Source of the DNA: Streblospio benedicti
Lineage: Eukaryota; Annelida; Polychaeta; Spionida; Spionidae
Assembly: GCA_019095985.1 (NCBI GenBank)
Contig: CM032660.1
Location: 6,011,894-6,075,893 of the forward strand
Length of the DNA stretch: 64,000 nucleotides
Direction of reading: 5' to 3'
Part shown: piece after piece, positions 34,590 through 49,137 of the stretch
How the letters are laid out: the number at the start of each line of letters is the position of its first letter
How positions within the stretch are numbered: position 1 is the first letter of the stretch
Translations under genes and position numbers: made by a program
Notes under the pieces: generated by a model
The model's input: only the letters and a program-made list of their open reading frames with translations
Databases searched by the model: none
What the model was told of the DNA's origin: nothing

Positions 34590-37500
34590 TTTCTTCGATG
34601 TGACTTGTGTAGTTTGTGTTCTAGTTTTATATGTAATCATGTCGTTAGACTTATGATTGGATTTAGGCAAGAATTATGACACATAGCCCCCGATGGAAAT
34701 CCAACACACGACCACATGGCACCAAATCGCCAAGCAGTTAAGAGTGACCACGTTCTTAAGCCACCGGAATTGGTTGTTTGGTATTGTTGCTGAAACGCAC
34801 CCATGCGCAAGCAGGAAGGATGTGAGTCAGTGGTGAGGGTTCGGCAGTTTAGTCAATGTGGGTCAAACAATATCGATACACAATTGGCAAAAGTTGTATG
34901 TGTGTTGGAAACAAACATTAAATAACCCTTTCAAATTTTAATTCACTTAAACACGTTCCCATGCGACGTATTCATCAGAGTTACTAGCCCAGGTAAATTA
35001 AAGAAACCAAATCAATTGTAAATCGGCTAAAAAGTCGCATTGAATTATTGGTACATTCTGTTGCTGTGTGTAAATTGTGGTACTGGCCTAGACATTTGTA
35101 CTGGAAAAAACAGACAGACAGGTAATGGCTATGTGAATGTTCGTGTTTCGGTAGTTGAAATAGTCCTCTATGGAGAAAAAATGCTTGGAGTAGAGGTATA
35201 AGACAAGCCATCGATTCCAAAAAGCTTAGATGATATTGGTGTGAGAGATTTTAAGCTAGCAGTCTTTGACTTCAACCATATATAAGCCTGCCAGTATCTT
35301 AATGTCATAGAACAATGGAATCATTACAAATATGGTTGATATGTTTGTATGTATACTGCGCTGTTCATGCAAAACCGCGTGTCTGGAAACATTAATGAAT
35401 GAAAATCCCTCTGGTTGTAGAGGTCAGACACTACCACTTTAAAATAATGTATTCCAAACTATGACTGAATCCTAGATGCTGCAGGAAAGTCGCGTGAGTT
35501 TAAAATTCTCACAGAGAAAGTTGGAGAATGCAACTAGAAAGTTTATTATTGTGACGTTTTAGATTGCGTTAGTTACCGTAACAACACGTGCTGGCACGCT
35601 GGCTATAGAAAAACTCAACTCAGGAATGTAGCGTCTCAACACACATCGTCTATTCGAGGCCCCAAAATGCTGTGAAGGATAGAGCACACATTTTAACATC
35701 CTCAAACTGCATTACTTGACGATTGTTTTTTGTTTATGATACTTTAGCTTGTTATATATAAAGGAATCCATGGTGTTTAGAGCGTCACACACATCACGCA
35801 CTATAGTCGTGTACCTTTTCTTGCTTAGATACGATGTCAATTATTTGCAATTACCTTATTCATCCAGCAAAAATGTACCTCGTTGGGTCATTGCTATACT
35901 TTGTGTTAAAGATAAAATACAGCAACTAATGCAGCACAGCACGGCACAGCACACGTCAGTTCCATGGCTGTAGCTGTCATTCGAAAGTGCTGTTTTCTTA
36001 CTAGACCATCATAGCCATCATAACGGAAGATCACACACAGATATGCAATTGAACGCTCACGATATGGCAGCTGCTGTCTGTGTATGCATGTGTTCTATTT
36101 ACATGAAAATGACAAAACACAAATCACAAGAAATACAAAATGCAAGATTGTGTATTATGAGAGGACGTTGAAATACCAGGAACAGGGAATATTTATCATA
36201 AGTGAACATCGTTGACAAAAAATTCGTAAAAACTTAAATAAAGCAGATCTTGAAAAAAAAGTTAATTGGTAACAGATATGACGAATAAAGATCACTCATA
36301 TCTCAGGATTTCTTTTTCTATGTTTTACTGGCGCCCCGAAAAATAAAACCACCTTGCATGTGCAACTACAACCTATTATTGGCTGACGGTAACGCTAAAA
36401 CGCTGAAGTTTTACTTGATGTTCGGCCACACCTATTTTCATATGGGTCGAGATCTAAACACTTGCATCTAACAAGCTTATCTTTCAGATTCCAGTTTTGT
36501 ATCAAGTTTCATGTAACTAAAAATAAGTGTTTGCACTGCTGAAAAGACGTTTAAAATGGACTAAAACAAAGCGTTGAAATATTATTCAGTCAGTGAGCAT
36601 CATTCATTGTAATTGAATGCGTTCACTGGTAGAAAACAGAAGGCTTACAAACGTAACCTTCATGCGTAAAATGTGACCCCCACTAAAACATGGGGCATCG
36701 ACAATTCATCACCATTAGCACTGAAGAAACCAGGGTCGTATCCTGGCCTCTTTCAGCAATTTATGTTTTCTCCACAAAGTCAATGTTAATTGCATTGGAG
36801 AACAATTCTTAGTCAATGGAAATTGAGTTTTTTGGGACTGGTTTATCAGTAGATTCCTTACTGTAATAAAAAAGAATCCTTTGAGGACAACCCATTGTGT
36901 TGTAAGACTAATTGTAATCATCAATATGGCATAGAATATCATTTTTTTTTTAATATTCTTAGTGAGGTATACCTCATGTATATCTTTATCTGACTGACAC
37001 ACGATACAACTGGATGTGGTGCCACTCTCATAATATTCCAACATATAGAAAACACTTCAAAGGGTAAGCGAAATGAATTAATTCTAATGCATATCTCTGC
37101 AGTCATCAGAATCATAACTGTCCAGTCATCTTTCTGTGGAATTTGAAAAGTAGGTTATAGCATGACCTACAGTACTAGATATTTACTGATGGGACCTTTG
37201 GTAATGTGGAGATACGAGCTAATGGGGACTCATGATGCTATTTTAATGCCAATTTTCTTAGCTATTAATTTTGTGCATGTATTATGGATTTTGCCCACAT
37301 AAATTTCTTTGATAGCATGGTTAGTAATCACGAATTTTCACGCACATTTTCATATTAGTCTATATTGACAATAGTGATGGGAACTCATTTGCGAATGGTT
37401 CATACTTTGTAACTAAACTATTGCAAAAATGCAGAAATTATACATGTACAAATGAATATATAGAAAAAAGACAAATCAAATTAAGGGTAAGAGAGCTACT

Positions 37501-40500
37501 CTCACGTAAATTGACTTCCATGAATCTGCGTTTAGTGGGTTGACATAAATTTTGCTACCGGTATCCGTTTTATTAAGTAAGAAGTGTGAACCAAAAGTTA
37601 CACCAAAATGGCCCGGATACAATTAGCTGAGTATTGATTGTGTGGGCCGTGATTTATCATGCATTTAATTGTGTTTTCCAACAATTTTACATTAACAATG
37701 GATCTCTGGTAATTTTAGGATCTTTTGCACCACGCTTGATGATCGGATAAGTGTCAATCATCAGATTTTGTAGAGCCTTTATTATAAGCATTGGCAGTGA
37801 TAGAATTTAATGGAGTAACTAATTCTTGAGAATTAATACACCTGCAATTCTGTCTATGTCACACCGATCTATGTGCCAAACCTAAGGTTAAAGTACGATT
37901 CAATAAAGGCTGCATGAGTGGACCTCGTTTTGGATAAATTTGATATTTTTCTGTGACATCTACACATTAAGTATATGCAATGCCTTTGGATAGCACATCA
38001 CCTGATAACTCTCACATTGAGGCAGAGTTATATGTTGAGTTTCCATGAAGTCATACGTGTGCATCGGGACATTGTAGCTACTAACATTCGGGATTTCCAG
38101 TACTTTTATTTAGACAGCCATTTTACACACAAAAATTAAGACCAGAAATAGGATTATACATTGCACTTTTTTTCAAAACTGACACAAGTTTCCTTTCCCT
38201 CTACTCCATGATGCATACGTCATTTTGCCTATTTGATTACGTAGAGTATCCTGCCTTCAGGCTGTTATCAGATACATGCAGCGCTGATAGCATTGCTCGG
38301 TCGAAGTTGTTTCCAGTAACACTTCTGCTGCTATCTCTTAACACTTCATTCAGCTGAGGTGTTAATCTTTACCAGCTATTTTAAGCTTCTGTATCAGAAG
38401 GAGATGATGGTGTGACATATAATGATGCAAAATGAAATCTGCAGCCTTTCGTAAACAGGGTTTCGGTTAGACGTGCAGATCTCTCTAAGAAGAACACTTT
38501 GATGACGAGAGAACACGAATTACACACCTGAGTTCTATCACCATAATAACTTTCTAGCAATCACTATAGACGGGAATTGGGTGAAAAATTGTATCAAGAA
38601 TTGATATTACCAGGTGGTGGCACTAAATCGTAAACATGCAGTGAACCATGGTCTCTCCAGACGAAATGCCATGCTAAAGGGCATCATCTGCACTCTATAC
38701 ATTTATTACTATTCCACATAGTCCACGGTTCATGCAGTGGTACCTTTTAATTATCACAAAAAATGGTGGCTTTATCTTCGTAGGCATATCCAGGTGCCTG
38801 GGAAGTAAGTATTATTTACCTTACAGACACAGATAACAACCGTCAGATTTCCCCAATGTAGGTGAGTTGATGAGTAATAATAGATTAGCTGGACCCCATG
38901 GTGTGATTTATACCATTGTTGTGATAGGCCCAAGACTGTAAACAGCGTTTTGCTGCTTCTGTAACACTCCCCCAGTTATGCAAAATATCTTTGAAACGTC
39001 CCATTTCTCATGGCGTTTGAAAAACACACCCACACCCCTATCTGCAATTCCTAGGCCATGTATCATTGCTGGTATGTTATAAAATTAGTATCTTATTAAG
39101 GTAAATATATACTTAATCTGTTTACATCACAGTGCAGGTCTTCGTCTCTGTCAGGTATATTTAGTTATTTTTAACAACGATAACAAAGATACAACAATAT
39201 CAGGTAGAATAACCCTGCTTGGTATGAAATTGTGGCACATAAATATACCAAAATGCAAAACAGCAAAGAAAGTACAAACATTCAGCGGGAGACTGCAGCT
39301 CCCTGCCCAAGAAACAAGAAACCTTACAGCCAAAGTCTCTCAGTCAAGAACCATGAACACGTATGAGTCGCGGTCATGTATTCGTGTTGTGTTGGTGCTA
39401 TTCGGCATACTTCGCATGGGAACGTGTTGCATTCGGCTGCAATCGACTTTGTACAGGAACATTAGACCCCACCGTGGCTATAATTGATCGCCATATTCAT
39501 ACAAACTAAAACGTATTTTGTTAACTGTTGCCTTCCATCCGTATAAATGTACAGTAATATTATCATTGTTTACTATAAAATAGAGAATTCATATTTCCTG
39601 TTCAAAAAGGGTCTTTTCGTTGCATATTAATGCAAGTCATAATTTGATGATAAGTTTATAAGTTTATATCAAGCAATATATTTACTGCTTATATCACAAT
39701 ACGAAATCATCAGAGGCTTTAAATGCTACTTTAGAGCCAGAAATGTGAAAGTATCTTGATAACTTTCAACCTTTCACAAGGTTTTCCTCAAGCTGCTGCC
39801 AATCCGCCTATTAGTCATGAGATCGTTACAACACCTGTATAGCCACGTTCCAAATGACTGACAGTCGCTTATGACCTCATGCAAGGTCCAGTAGTACATT
39901 GTCAACGGCCAATCAAGTGTCAAGTGGTTTTTATGGGTATGTTCGCATTAGGCCATTTAGCGTCAGACTATGATGTGGCATGGGTTTCCATGTTCACCAC
40001 GTAATGTACGTGACATAGACAGATAAAGCGGGGCACAAGAGGAGGTGTGGGGGGATGCTTCCGAAAACCTGGATCTGGTTGTGCAGGAGTTGGCCAATTT
40101 CGTATAGCTTCCCATCTCAATCGGCTACTCACCATAAATACAATTTTCAGCAGTCACCGTCGGTAATTCGTGAAGGTTCGAGCAATTGCTCACGAATGCA
40201 AAACTCGGCTGAGATTCGCGCTCAGATTCTTGCCTATGAGACTTTCAGTTATCTTATTTCAAGACTTTGACATGGCTTGATAACCTACATGGTTGTTGTC
40301 GTCTGCATGTGCCACGGGTGTTTGAGTGTACATGGACCCTATTATTAACATAGACATATCCAGGGCTAGAGTATTTTTAAAGTCTAGGTTGGACTGATTA
40401 TGACTGGGATTGCATTACATTACCATTCTTGAACGTTATCATTATGGAACGAACGCAATCGTTTTCTTATTCATTATTGCTATACACACGAGCAACAGAC

Positions 40501-41350
40501 TTTAAGTGCTTGTTTAAAATACAAAATTCCCTCTTACCTAACAACAAGCTATAACCTTGGCAACTAACCCATTGCACAGCAGGTGTGCTTGGAAATATTT
40601 CTCAGAAACGTTTTAGTTGCCTTGTTGAAATATCAGAGTTTGGTAATAAACTGTCTACGGCCATGCCTATTACTTGCAGCCATTACCGAACATTCATGAT
40701 GCTTTTTCTTAAAGACCATCGATATCGGAGATAAACTTTAATTTGAGGTACACGAGATTAATGGTATATGTTTATTAAGTTAATCCTTCCATTAAACAAT
40801 GGAATAATTTTAGGAATATATAAGCTCTTATAGCGTATTGCTGTTCCTTCATGATAACTGAAGCCATAGGTTTATAACGTAAGTTTAACTACATTGCAAT
40901 AAACACGCGGAACATATGTTGTAGTCAATAGTAAAAACGTATACTGAACCAAATGCTAATTGCTAGTGATGATCTAAATTCGGAGATGCCAAAATCAATG
41001 ATACTATAAGAACAAGCTGTGTTCCGTTTGTACCCAATATTTGTACCATACATACCGGCATGAACAGAGCTGATGATTTTCTGAAATAAAACGTACACGA
41101 TATGGGCTCACTTGAAAGAAGCTTGGACAATATCGCCAATTTTCGTAGCAAGTGGGATATGAATAAATTCAATAGGGATTGCTAGACATGAAGAGATCCT
41201 CCAAGGTTTACTTCTCAAAATATGAATGATATTCATTAGTGTACGGCGTTTCTTTGTCCTTTGCTTGTCATAAAGAAGTGCAAGAAGACATATTTTCGTG
41301 ATGAAAATATTAGAGAAGAAATTATTTGTCTAAAACAAAAGAAGAAGCAA
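34590..41350. other. Intergenic stretch, no gene recognised
   Basis: AT-rich, with only short chance frames and no convincing exon or repeat ends. An upstream exon of the AChBP-like gene could be hidden here but I could not identify one. Confidence 0.4.
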
Positions 41351-41352
41351 AC

Positions 41353-41630
41353 AAGTCAAGATGAAGACTAAGATGAAGATGATGATGAAGATGCCTCGGA
41401 CAGCGATGATGATGGCGATGAAGAAGAAAATGAAGAAGACAAAGAAGAAGAAGATGTACTACAGTGTACATCTACATGAAAATAAGACGCTGGACAAGTA
41501 ACGTGGTTGCATAATCAAGACAAAGACGAAGTCGAAGACAAAGACGACGATGAAGAAGGAAGAAAAAGAAGCAGAAGATATACTTCGTGAAAATAAGACA
41601 ATAGACAAGTAACGTGGTGGCATAATCATC
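41353..41630 (+). repeat. GAA/GAT-rich acidic-coding repeat with a 45 bp direct repeat
   Basis: A purine-rich tract (gatgaagatgatgatgaaga and similar) can be read as a run of Asp/Glu (DEDDDEDASDSDDDGDEEEN). Inside it, 41474-41519 and 41586-41630 are copies of a segment containing gaaaataagac and acaagtaacgtgg. Stops interrupt the frame, so it is either a degraded microsatellite or the end of an old pseudogene. Confidence 0.5.
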
Positions 41631-41699
41631 AGTGACCGACTGAATAGACAAATCTCTTCCATGGGAGTAGAGTCTCGTGGTACATGTTTCATCTGGAAA

Positions 41700-44600
41700 T
41701 GGACGCTATTATTCTCTCTTCTCCAGTGCCCGGTTATGGTTTATTGGGGCCTAGCCTGTGATTCGCATTGGAGCCCTTCGTCGCCACTCGTATGATAATG
41801 TATCCATTTAAAATATATTTTAACATCTTTTCGCACACTGTATTTAATGTCCCACGCTGTATTTAAGGTCCCGTGAAATTTGGACGTTGCTCAGGTTTTA
41901 AACGTTTTGTATTCATAAAGAATATATGTATATTGGAGACCCAGGGTATTTGGTACTTTTATGTCAAAACCTTTTTGTAAACGTATCTTTGTTTAGGTTA
42001 CAACATCTGTGAGTCCTATATGTTAGGGCCCCCTGACTTTATCCACAATCAGCCATCATTTCGGTCACTTCTCACTGGCGTCCAAACGCCACTTTGAAAT
42101 AAAACTGATAATATGTATATATAAGCATATGCTTAAGACCCAAACCCCTCGTGTTATGTCTGGTTCATGTGCAGAAAATTTAAGACATATCCTACAAGAC
42201 AATGTCACACAAAAACGACAAAACAAAACAAAACAAACAAACAAACTGTCAGAATGGGTAGTGGGCTACTGTGTTACATAGTTAGAAGAGTGGTGGGTAA
42301 TGTACTAATCTCAGGCGACCGTGTGGGAGTGTCAAGACAGGGTGGATGCTGTAGACCTGAGCTATGCAAGATGAATAGTGGGTGAGGATCGGGGTATGGG
42401 CGATGTTTATTTCAGAATACGGCATGAAACTTGAGCCTGCTATCAATTTTTCGTCCCCATGGGTATAAGCTAGTCTTGCATGCAATTGCCTAACAAATCA
42501 AATCAGAAGAATATAAGTATAGTAACCACTGTTACACATATAATTAACCCTCGTCATTGCATGAAACTTTAAACAGCTTTGTACATCATAAATCTAAATT
42601 ATCTACACTTGATCACGGGCTTCATACAGTGATATTGCTGTCAAAAAGGTGGTCACTATGCAGGTATGGGATACATAATGACGTGGCGAATGACGTACTT
42701 CCATAGTAGATAAAATAGCTATGAATGAGAAGTCTTTCATTATACTATGATCTACAATATATAGGCCGTTTCATTGTATGCATATCCAGTTGAATAGATT
42801 AAATATTATGTATACATATATAATTTAACCTGCATGTCTAAATCTTCAAGTTATTATCCATTATTGAAATACAGTAGGTGCAGCAACCACGTTTAACAAA
42901 ATACGTGTGACGTAGTTATCCGAACGGGGTGTACGTCATTCGTTCAAAACCACGGGGTCATCCGGGTGCGTTTGGCTGAATTTCGTGCTGAATTTCGTGC
43001 TGAATTTCGTGCTGAATTTCATGCTGAATTCTGAGTTGAGTTCATAGCCTACAGACATCATGTGCATAGTCTTAACCAACCCAATCGGTGATTGGGTATA
43101 AGTTTACGTCTATTAAAATATAAACACAATTTCAAGTACTAAATGAGATTGGTAATTTTGTTGCAAATACAAGTGCCAGTGTTGTGTAGAGATACATCAT
43201 CTCAAACACTCAATTATGCAGCCTGTAGATCTATCCCAAATATCACACCGTCTGATGTGTCATGTTTTAGTATTTACTACAACCTTGATGGACGACTCGA
43301 TTGTGAATATTTGATAAAACTAGACCCACGGACGGACACACATTGTATTGCACTAAATGCTAATTCCATATAAAGGGAATTGCCATTTAGCAATGGAGGG
43401 AGGTGTAGCCGATATAACGTATATAATTAGGGAGTCATCAGTATTTCGTCCTGGGACCGGGGTATGGGGCTGGGCTGGGTGTGCACTGTGCATGTATGTG
43501 AGTCGGGAAATTGGGGGCATTGCCAATTTGGTTATGGACATTTTGGGTAGGATGGTCATTTGAAAAAATCACATTGTCTATTTCGCAGTCAAGCTCTTCT
43601 AATAATACGTGTTCAGTGTTCAATCCGTAACCATGGTAGCCCCTCATCAACGATCGTTTGTTGGGTTGATAATGACTAGCTTTATTCTGGGCACGTACCA
43701 TCTCGTCGGTTTGAATGTGTGGAGCAACAGCAATTGATAACTCTTACTATTGTATTCTCAAGTTTCTAGCTATACCATGCATACGAAATGTACATGGGGG
43801 AAAGTAGTAACATTCATTCAAGGACAGTATGAAAAGTTGAAGTTGGAGAGGCAAAATGACGCTATAAGAACGCTATAAACGTATCATTTGGAGAACAAAA
43901 CGACACGAGAATGAGTAACATTGATGTATGGCCTCCTTTGATCAAAACAACTCTATAGTAGTGATTTCGTATTCCAGATACTAATCCCAGTGTAACAATT
44001 GTAATGATGACGAAATGGTGTAATCATATCAATTTGATTGGCAACAGAATCAAGCATCAAATAGCAATATATTGCAGTCTGTTGACAAAGAGATTCACGA
44101 TTGTATCTATTGTTTGCATACAAATAACTGTTTTCATTTTACGATTGGTACCACACACTTGATGGTGAACATTTGATAACTTGATTTATCTTACGATTAA
44201 AACCCGCCACCTATGTTCATGGTCTATCAATTTAATGTGTTTTTGGATTATATATTTCTATTTCTTGTTTCTACTCACCCAAGTGTAACCGCAAGGATTG
44301 CCAGTGTAATGCTACGTAGCAGGTATTCCATACTCACTGATGACACTCTAAGCACAAATATAATCCAATTCAAACAAGAAAAACAAACGTCAGCACAATT
44401 ATCCTTTATGCAGTCCACCAACTCTGAGTGATTTCTATGAATACGTGAAAAAGCTTAGGGATAGACGTCAGAAAAGTTCTGAATTCATAAATATTTCCCA
44501 CCACAGCAGCTTATCCTCTTTGCATGAGATGGTGAGATAGTCCAGTATTTATAGCGTAATCCAGGATCTACAAAATATTATCAGTATAATGCTATATGTG

Positions 44601-46533
44601 TGGATATGAACGATCACTTGTTGAATACATCTGGTTTGGAAACGTTATAGTGTATGCTGTTTAACTGAAATCGTATACATGTAGTTAGAAATATGGACCA
44701 ATGCATTTACAATGGGTTACAAAAGATGCTCCACAACTATAGAACACTTTTTGGCTTTAAACCGCAACAAGTGTTTCGTTCACTTATCCCAAACACACTC
44801 AGCTATTTACACCAAGTCCTAAATGGCTAGTAATTAAAATGGACTGTCAATTTATGTACACAAACTCAAATGTAAGAACATGTACTGGTAAACACTCTAA
44901 CATCACAAGTTTGGTTACTTTGCACACGTCAGTGGGGCCCCGTTAATACACTGCAGCCATACACTGTGGTTAGGAGAACAAACAACAGATTTATTCCTGG
45001 ATTAATGGCGTCAAATCTCCTCCAGATTGAATATTACCTATACAAATAGGCACTTGGAGATGGTGAAACTAGTGGAGAAGTATGATGAGCACAACTTAGC
45101 CTCGGTAAGAAATAGACTAGCAAGTTGCTCATAGAATCCATGTGAGATCGCAAAGGATTTGAAATGTTTGTTTAGAATGGTTAATAATACATTATTATAA
45201 AAGAAGGTGATATTCGATATAAATGCAAAACGAAAATATCTTCCATACAGAATTCTATGGTCTGAAAAGGCATTTGAAGTGTTATCTTAGTATAGTAAAT
45301 CCTACTGCATTTTAAAAGCTTAGACTCAACTATCGAGTCCATTGCTTGCTTATCTGTATGCAATTGTTGACAGCTAGTTCGTTCAAATCATGACATCAAA
45401 AGATGACTTTAAAAAACAACAAACTATAAGTGGTTTTCTTCTGCAAATTTGTGCAAAAGCCTACTGTTTGTGCCATTAGTACATGATTGACTGCACATTC
45501 GCTCATTTAAATGGCAAACGCAGCTACTATGTATGCTCAACTTTAACAGGTATGCCAAACTGTTAACATGAAGATAACAAGGGTCATTTTTAACAATGAA
45601 AGGAAAATAGAGTACTTATTATGTAAACGATACAATGCGTCCATTTGCATTACAGGGAATCGAACTTAATGGTACAAATAAGTCATATATACATGTATCC
45701 GGTTTTATTAAACCAATAGATTCTTAGCTCATGTATTAGTTGCATGACAAATAATCTGTTTTGCAGTTACTAGCTTAATCTTAATAGTTTTTGAACAGTT
45801 GTTAGTTGCATTTGTTCTCCATTGCTTTTTGCTCTCGAAAAAGAATATCTAGGTAATAATTAGACGGACCAACGACCAGTTCCACGTTATCTGCCATGAG
45901 CTATACTAGCGGTGGTCTTGACGCCATCTAGTGGCTGGGACAGGTGATAGATAGCACATTGCCACCCACCGGCTGCTCACGAAAACAAAAGCAACAGTTG
46001 TTTTCATACAATAAATTGAACGTGATTTTCACGGGAAATACTACTTAACATGACACAAGGTCAGTGGTTTAATTGATATATAGCCTAATGCATTTCTTTT
46101 TCAAATCCATTCGGAGTAAAAGGCATATTTCAGAAGTACCGCATAATGGATGTTGTGTTATATACACATAGTTTCAAACTTCCCATACGCTTTCACGCAT
46201 TTAACGGGTAGGCGCGCACCGCCCAGATGAGGTTGCTCACCACCCACCACCAGCCCTGATAGACACTATAGAGAAACTGCAGACTACTGGCCACATGCCC
46301 AACTCCATGTACTCTATTGAAAATACATTCCCACCCAATATTTCCGACTTGACTTTTCATAGGATGCACGAGAATAGGAGTTGATGATGTTAGAGGTTTT
46401 ATATCTTGCTACAGCCTGATATGAACAGATTTTTTTTATCTACGTTAATCATAATTATGAATATCAAAAAATAGCATTTAGTACCAAATGTGCACACCGT
46501 TTGCTAATTGTCTTTGCTTAACATGATTTGGGT
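41700..46533. other. Intergenic stretch, no gene recognised
   Basis: No convincing exon. Near 42218-42244 is a caaaa/caaa run, and at 42972-43028 a short tandem array. At 43430-43450 the words ttagggagtcatcagtattt resemble the end of the AGGGACC elements, but I could not find a partner end. Confidence 0.4.
42972..43028. repeat. 12 bp tandem repeat (gctgaatttcgt)
   Basis: About five head-to-tail copies of gctgaatttcgt, the later ones diverged (gctgaatttcat, gctgaattctga). Confidence 0.8.
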
Positions 46534-46633
46534 NNNNNNNNNNNNNNNNNNNNNNNNNNNNNNNNNNNNNNNNNNNNNNNNNNNNNNNNNNNNNNNNNNN
46601 NNNNNNNNNNNNNNNNNNNNNNNNNNNNNNNNN
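46534..46633. other. Assembly gap (100 N)
   Basis: A placeholder of exactly 100 N in intergenic sequence. I saw no duplication of its flanks. Confidence 0.99.
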
Positions 46634-47135
46634 TCCAGAACACACCATTTATATTCGGAAATCCAATAAGAGGCTTGACTCACTGTATAATGAAAATAGT
46701 GCCTGTGTATGGAAATACAAATCTCCTCTGTGGTTCCTTTAACATTACATTCCTCAAGATACAAAGCTTTTCACCACCTTTGAACTCTAATAGCACACGC
46801 AAAAACTGAAAACGCCAAGTTTATGGAGTAATAGGTGATAATAATAAAGGTATAAATGATACTTGTACGAGGCATACCCCTGTCAATAAAAAACCTCAAA
46901 ATATATGAAAATACACATGTGCGTAAATTAGAAAAATTCGTACAATGTTTTTTTTTTTTTTATTTATTTATTATTATTTTTTTCAATGAATCAAACAACT
47001 CCACGGCGATTGACGTTTACCCTGTCACCAGTCCTAGTTACATATCAGCCTAGTTCTTCTAGCTAGAGTCACAGACTGCTGATGGTTTTGATATAAACAC
47101 AATTTATTTTGTAATTAGTTGTCCGACTGTGTGTG

Positions 47136-47172
47136 TAGGGGGGTGGGGGGTGGGGGTGGGGGGGGCGGGGTG
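47136..47172. repeat. G-rich run
   Basis: The sequence ggggggtggggggtgggggt and what follows is a simple G-rich patch able to form G-quadruplexes. Confidence 0.8.
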
Positions 47173-47628
47173 GCTACTATGCGCTGTACGCGTACGGTAC
47201 TATGATTCCGAATGTACGTGGATTTTTAGCATAACCCTTGATGAGGTTAGTCGTGGACTTGTAAACAGGAAGTGTTGTTTCATTTACCATGTTGCACAAT
47301 GGGTAAATCTTTGTCGAATTGTCATAATAGTCTGTTGTCATTTTCAGTGATGCACTTGCTATTTCCTTTTTAATTCTATCATCAGCTTATACAATCAGAA
47401 TGCTGTGTGTGGATGTTTTAGTGATAAACACCGCCATTTATCTATGGTACCTTGGCATCTGAAGTTGTTATCTAAGTTTTTTTAACCATAAATTCTTTTG
47501 TCATGTTTTACAACTTGCCTTACTAGATGTTTCGAATTTTATTTGGTGGCCGGCTGCCCTTGGCCAGTTTCTATGTTTTTCACATGATAAAGTAGACAAA
47601 GCTTCTGGCGTGCTGTGATGTATTATCT

Positions 47629-47985
47629 AAGGGACCATTCAGTATTTGTGACAGGGTGGGATAGGGAGATTTTCCAAAAATGATGTGAAAAAAATAATAA
47701 TAGCCCCCCTCAAATCTCAGTAAAAATTTGGTAAGCCCCCTCAATTTCATTTGATAAAAATTGACGACACCCATAATAGTTAAGACAATGATTGTCAGTT
47801 ATTTCAAATCCTATTTGATAGATATCCTTAATGTAAAAACAAAACAAAAATAGTTCAGAATCTAGCCCCCCCCCTCAAAGGTGTGTGATCAAATTGATAG
47901 CCCCCTCCAAACATTGTGACAAATGTTCATGGCCCGCCCTAAAATCCTCCTACCCCACCCTGTCATAAATACTGAATGGTCCCTA
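47629..47985. mobile_element. AGGGACC-type MITE, copy 1
   Basis: The left end agggaccattcagtatttgt runs on into gacagggtgggatagg; the right end is its inverse (ccaccctgtcataaat, actgaatggtccct). About 357 bp, bounded by TA on the left and followed by aata on the right. The interior has repeated agccccctc blocks. No coding sequence. Confidence 0.75.
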
Positions 47986-48211
47986 ATAGGGCTTTATGAA
48001 TTATGGTTTGTTTTGCTTGTTTCATTTAAGTTTTGCCCCACTATGGCAATAAGGATTCCTTTAACCATTTGATTATTCTCGATGGAATATACTAGTCATG
48101 GATGTGATAACGTTTTACATTGTATAATGCTCTTTTAGATGGCCAACCTACATGTATAGTTTGCAAGCAGGTTATGTTTGGCCCCATTTCTAGATAATGA
48201 CTGCAATCTGT

Positions 48212-48775
48212 TTACAAAATGTCTACACGCTGATGTTCTAGTTTGTCCAGTGCAGTGTCTGTCTGGCCAATAATCTCACATCTATAAAGCATGTAATGGT
48301 GGGAATAACACAAGATCAGTATAACTTGCTGCCTATCACTGGATTTATACCACCTGTGTCTCATAATCAGTTGTCTGCCTATTCCCAGCATAGCATTGAA
48401 GCTTTTTTTGCTTTTTGCAACCATGTCAGTCACCCCAGTTTCCTCATTTGCAATGCAAATGTTTCTCATCATTAGTATATGTAATTTCCCTTTCTCCAAT
48501 GAAACATTTATGTGATTCTATTCAGTGATGATAGGTATTTTCAATATTGTACCTTTGGTGGGATTAAATTGCAGTCTCCATTTGTTTGCGTAGATATACA
48601 CTATATAATATATACCATGTCTAACAGTGATTAAAGTGTTTGAGGATATAATGCAATAAGTGCCAGATCATCTGCATATGTGGGACACGTGGCTAGTGTA
48701 TCAAACAATCCACACCCTACATTACGATCAGCTATCGATACCAGCTGAATCGTTCAACGAGAATCATTGATCATT
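48212..48775 (-). mobile_element. LINE reverse-transcriptase fragment
   Basis: On the minus strand the translation shows CPTYADDLALIA, the YxDD catalytic box of a reverse transcriptase, near 48690, then WRLQFNP with TK after it, and downstream a frame of 95 codons (48499-48212) with VAKSKKSFNAMLGIGR and LYRCEIIGQTDTALDKLE, the usual end of a non-LTR reverse-transcriptase domain. Stops and frame changes interrupt it, so it is an inactive 5'-truncated copy. The clade cannot be named by eye. Confidence 0.65.
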
Positions 48776-49137
48776 TTCCACCCAGGGACACGCCTGGTTG
48801 TATTTTGAATTCTGAAGATACATGTAGGGTGTTCCCAACATGAACTTTGCACTTGATATTAACATACCAGTTTTAACAGGCGCCAAAGTTTTCCATTTAA
48901 ACCTGATTGAAAAAGGGAAAACAACCATAATATGACTTCTTGGATTTGAGTGACAGCAGGTCTGTGATCGAGATTTTGTAAGCCACCCTTTTTAGAAATC
49001 ATTTTACCATTTTCCCCATCAGGTGCTTCACACGGGGCGTTCACATGCCAACAGGATAGGCTACTGATAAATTCTCAACCCTTATATAACATCCACATCG
49101 AAGTGCACTTTAGGTTGGTTCTGAGTTTTTCTGCTTA

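Noticed and set aside
45950-46010. Minus-strand MKTTVAFVF before a gtgagc donor as a signal-peptide exon
   Set aside because: Its phase (0) does not fit exon 32249 of the AChBP-like gene and it lies 13 kb away.
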